A stretch of 64,000 bases of DNA, taken from assembly GCF_007990935.1 (NCBI RefSeq), contig NZ_BJXJ01000007.1, positions 1 through 64,000 on the forward strand, in the 5' to 3' direction. Source of the DNA: Vibrio sagamiensis NBRC 104589 (lineage in GTDB: Bacteria; Pseudomonadota; Gammaproteobacteria; Enterobacterales; Vibrionaceae). Below are positions 63,205 to 64,000 of this stretch, piece by piece. The notes under the pieces are model-generated. The model ran no database searches. It saw nothing but the letters and a program-made list of their open reading frames with translations, and was not told the origin of the DNA. A program made the translations under genes and the position numbers. Numbering within the stretch: the first letter of the stretch is position 1; each line of letters opens with the position of its first letter.

Positions 63205-63895
63205 ATTATTAAAATGTAGAGATATTCGCAAAACTTACCGCGAAGGCTCATTGGATACTGAAGTGTTAAAAGGGGTAAGTTTTGACATTGAAAAAGGAGA
63301 ATTGGTATCGATAGTAGGCTCTTCTGGCTCAGGAAAAAGTACGTTATTACATATTCTTGGTGCCTTGGACGATACCACATCAGGAGAGGTTCAATTCTTA
63401 AGTCATAAACTTGCAAAATTGAATACGAACAAACAAGCAGCTTTACGCAATAAACACTTGGGGTTTGTGTATCAATTTCATCATTTATTAGCAGATTTCT
63501 CTGCGTTAGAAAATGTGGCTATGCCACTGCTAATTGGTGGTACTAAAGCATCAGAAGCGAAGAAAACCGCCCAAACACTGCTTGAAAAAGTCGGGCTAAG
63601 TCATCGTGTAGAACATCGTCCGTCAGAGCTCTCTGGCGGAGAACGGCAACGGGTTGCGATTGCTCGCGCTTTAGTCAACAAGCCTGATCTGGTTTTAGCA
63701 GATGAACCAACAGGTAATCTGGATCACACTACTGCTTTAGCAATTTATGATTTGATGAGAGAACTTAATCAAGAATCAAATATTGCTTTTCTAGTTGTTA
63801 CTCATGATAGTGAACTTGCTGCAAAGATGGATCGTCAAATGCATATGAAAGATGGTTTGTTGGTCGACAGTCTGATGGCAGAAAAGGAGTCTTGA
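63197..63895 (+). CDS. lolD: Lipoprotein-releasing ABC transporter ATPase LolD
   Basis: Cytoplasmic ATPase of LolCDE, 232 residues. Walker [13 protein letters not shown], signature [15 protein letters not shown], Walker [13 protein letters not shown] and the H-loop VVTHD are all intact. The ATG at 63197 lies inside the end of lolC; the frame is open further upstream but only as an overlap. lolE follows one base after its stop. Confidence 0.97.
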   Translation: MNKLLKCRDIRKTYREGSLDTEVLKGVSFDIEKGELVSIVGSSGSGKSTLLHILGALDDTTSGEVQFLSHKLAKLNTNKQAALRNKHLGFVYQFHHLLADFSALENVAMPLLIGGTKASEAKKTAQTLLEKVGLSHRVEHRPSELSGGERQRVAIARALVNKPDLVLADEPTGNLDHTTALAIYDLMRELNQESNIAFLVVTHDSELAAKMDRQMHMKDGLLVDSLMAEKES

Positions 63896-63896
63896 T

Positions 63897-64000
63897 TTGT
63901 TTTCAACGTTAGCATTGATGATCGGCGGCCGATTTAGCCGAGCCAAAAAGCGCAATAAAATGGTTTCGTTTATTACTCTTTCTTCCATGATAGGGATTGC
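63897..64000 (+). CDS. lolE: Lipoprotein-releasing ABC transporter permease LolE, 5-prime part
   Basis: Partial gene cut by the window end. Reads LFSTLALMIGGRFSRAKKRN KMVSFITLSSMIG, the typical LolE N terminus. The start is TTG, seven bases after AAGGAG. Completes the lolCDE operon. Confidence 0.93.
   Translation, partial: MFSTLALMIGGRFSRAKKRNKMVSFITLSSMIGI

Noticed and set aside
1..64000. CRISPR array or cas genes to go with the CARF nuclease
   Set aside because: No regularly spaced repeats and no Cas proteins are visible on either strand in the window.
1..64000. tRNA or rRNA genes
   Set aside because: I saw no cloverleaf with a typical T-loop or CCA end, and no rRNA segment. The only structural RNA I can support is ffs.

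Overview
The window is a chromosomal segment of a gamma-proteobacterium, almost certainly a Vibrio. Three gene orders point there: hinT / COG3014 lipoprotein / ycfL / lpoB / thiK / ycfP / ndh; csiV / mfd / plzB / lolCDE; and decR - tesB - ybaY - ffs. Dispersed palindromes built around TATACCCAAGTGACCTCAAG, typical of Vibrio intergenic regions, support this. Base composition is moderately AT-rich, and more so in the accessory blocks. The species cannot be named from the sequence.

Layout. 1-4500: an RND efflux adaptor and pump. 4660-5880: a DUF1244 protein and a periplasmic GlcG/HbpS-like protein. 6050-12860: penicillin-binding protein 1C translationally coupled to a thioester-containing bacterial alpha-2-macroglobulin. 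13130-14155: a DUF3429 membrane protein and a periplasmic glutathione peroxidase. 14220-14611: a frameshifted IS1-family transposase remnant. 14802-25810: a twelve-gene, one-strand, tightly packed AT-rich operon (see below). 26390-31050: a cysteine-desulfhydrase-like enzyme divergent from the Lrp-type regulator decR, then tesB, ybaY, a membrane protein and the 4.5S RNA gene ffs. 31130-35400: small accessory genes, a LysR / DJ-1 pair and a secreted HEXXH metalloprotease. 35755-38346: a large secreted toxin-like protein with a C-terminal ADP-ribosyltransferase domain. 38440-46000: TrmH-type methyltransferase, ferredoxin, FAD oxidoreductase, CBS protein, a ZntR-type promoter with zntA, and udp behind a CRP site. 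45990-49320: an orphan Card1/Can2-like CARF nuclease (DUF1887) and a chemoreceptor. 49650-64000: conserved Vibrio core genes ending inside lolE.

Most interesting system. The operon at 14802-25810 reads, in transcription order: DUF2000 protein, heme-oxygenase-like diiron oxygenase with all six expected metal ligands, ATP-grasp ligase, MFS exporter, Fe(II)/2-oxoglutarate oxygenase, a complete DppABCDF-like peptide importer, a 2Fe-2S ferredoxin and a LysE-type amino-acid exporter. It has no NRPS, PKS or RiPP precursor that I can see. My inference is a compact pathway that oxidatively modifies an amino acid, joins it to another by the ATP-grasp ligase, and exports and/or re-imports the small product. 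The IS1 remnant at one edge and the AT-rich composition suggest acquisition by transfer.

Other items worth attention: the ADP-ribosyltransferase toxin with its neighbouring protease; the CARF nuclease with no CRISPR locus in view but with a near-perfect Fur box upstream; the zntA leader with a 15-bp degenerate repeat overlapping an upstream reading frame; and an FNR-like site in the ndh promoter region. Many start codons were moved inward from the longest possible frame, on the evidence of ribosome binding sites, signal peptides and family lengths.
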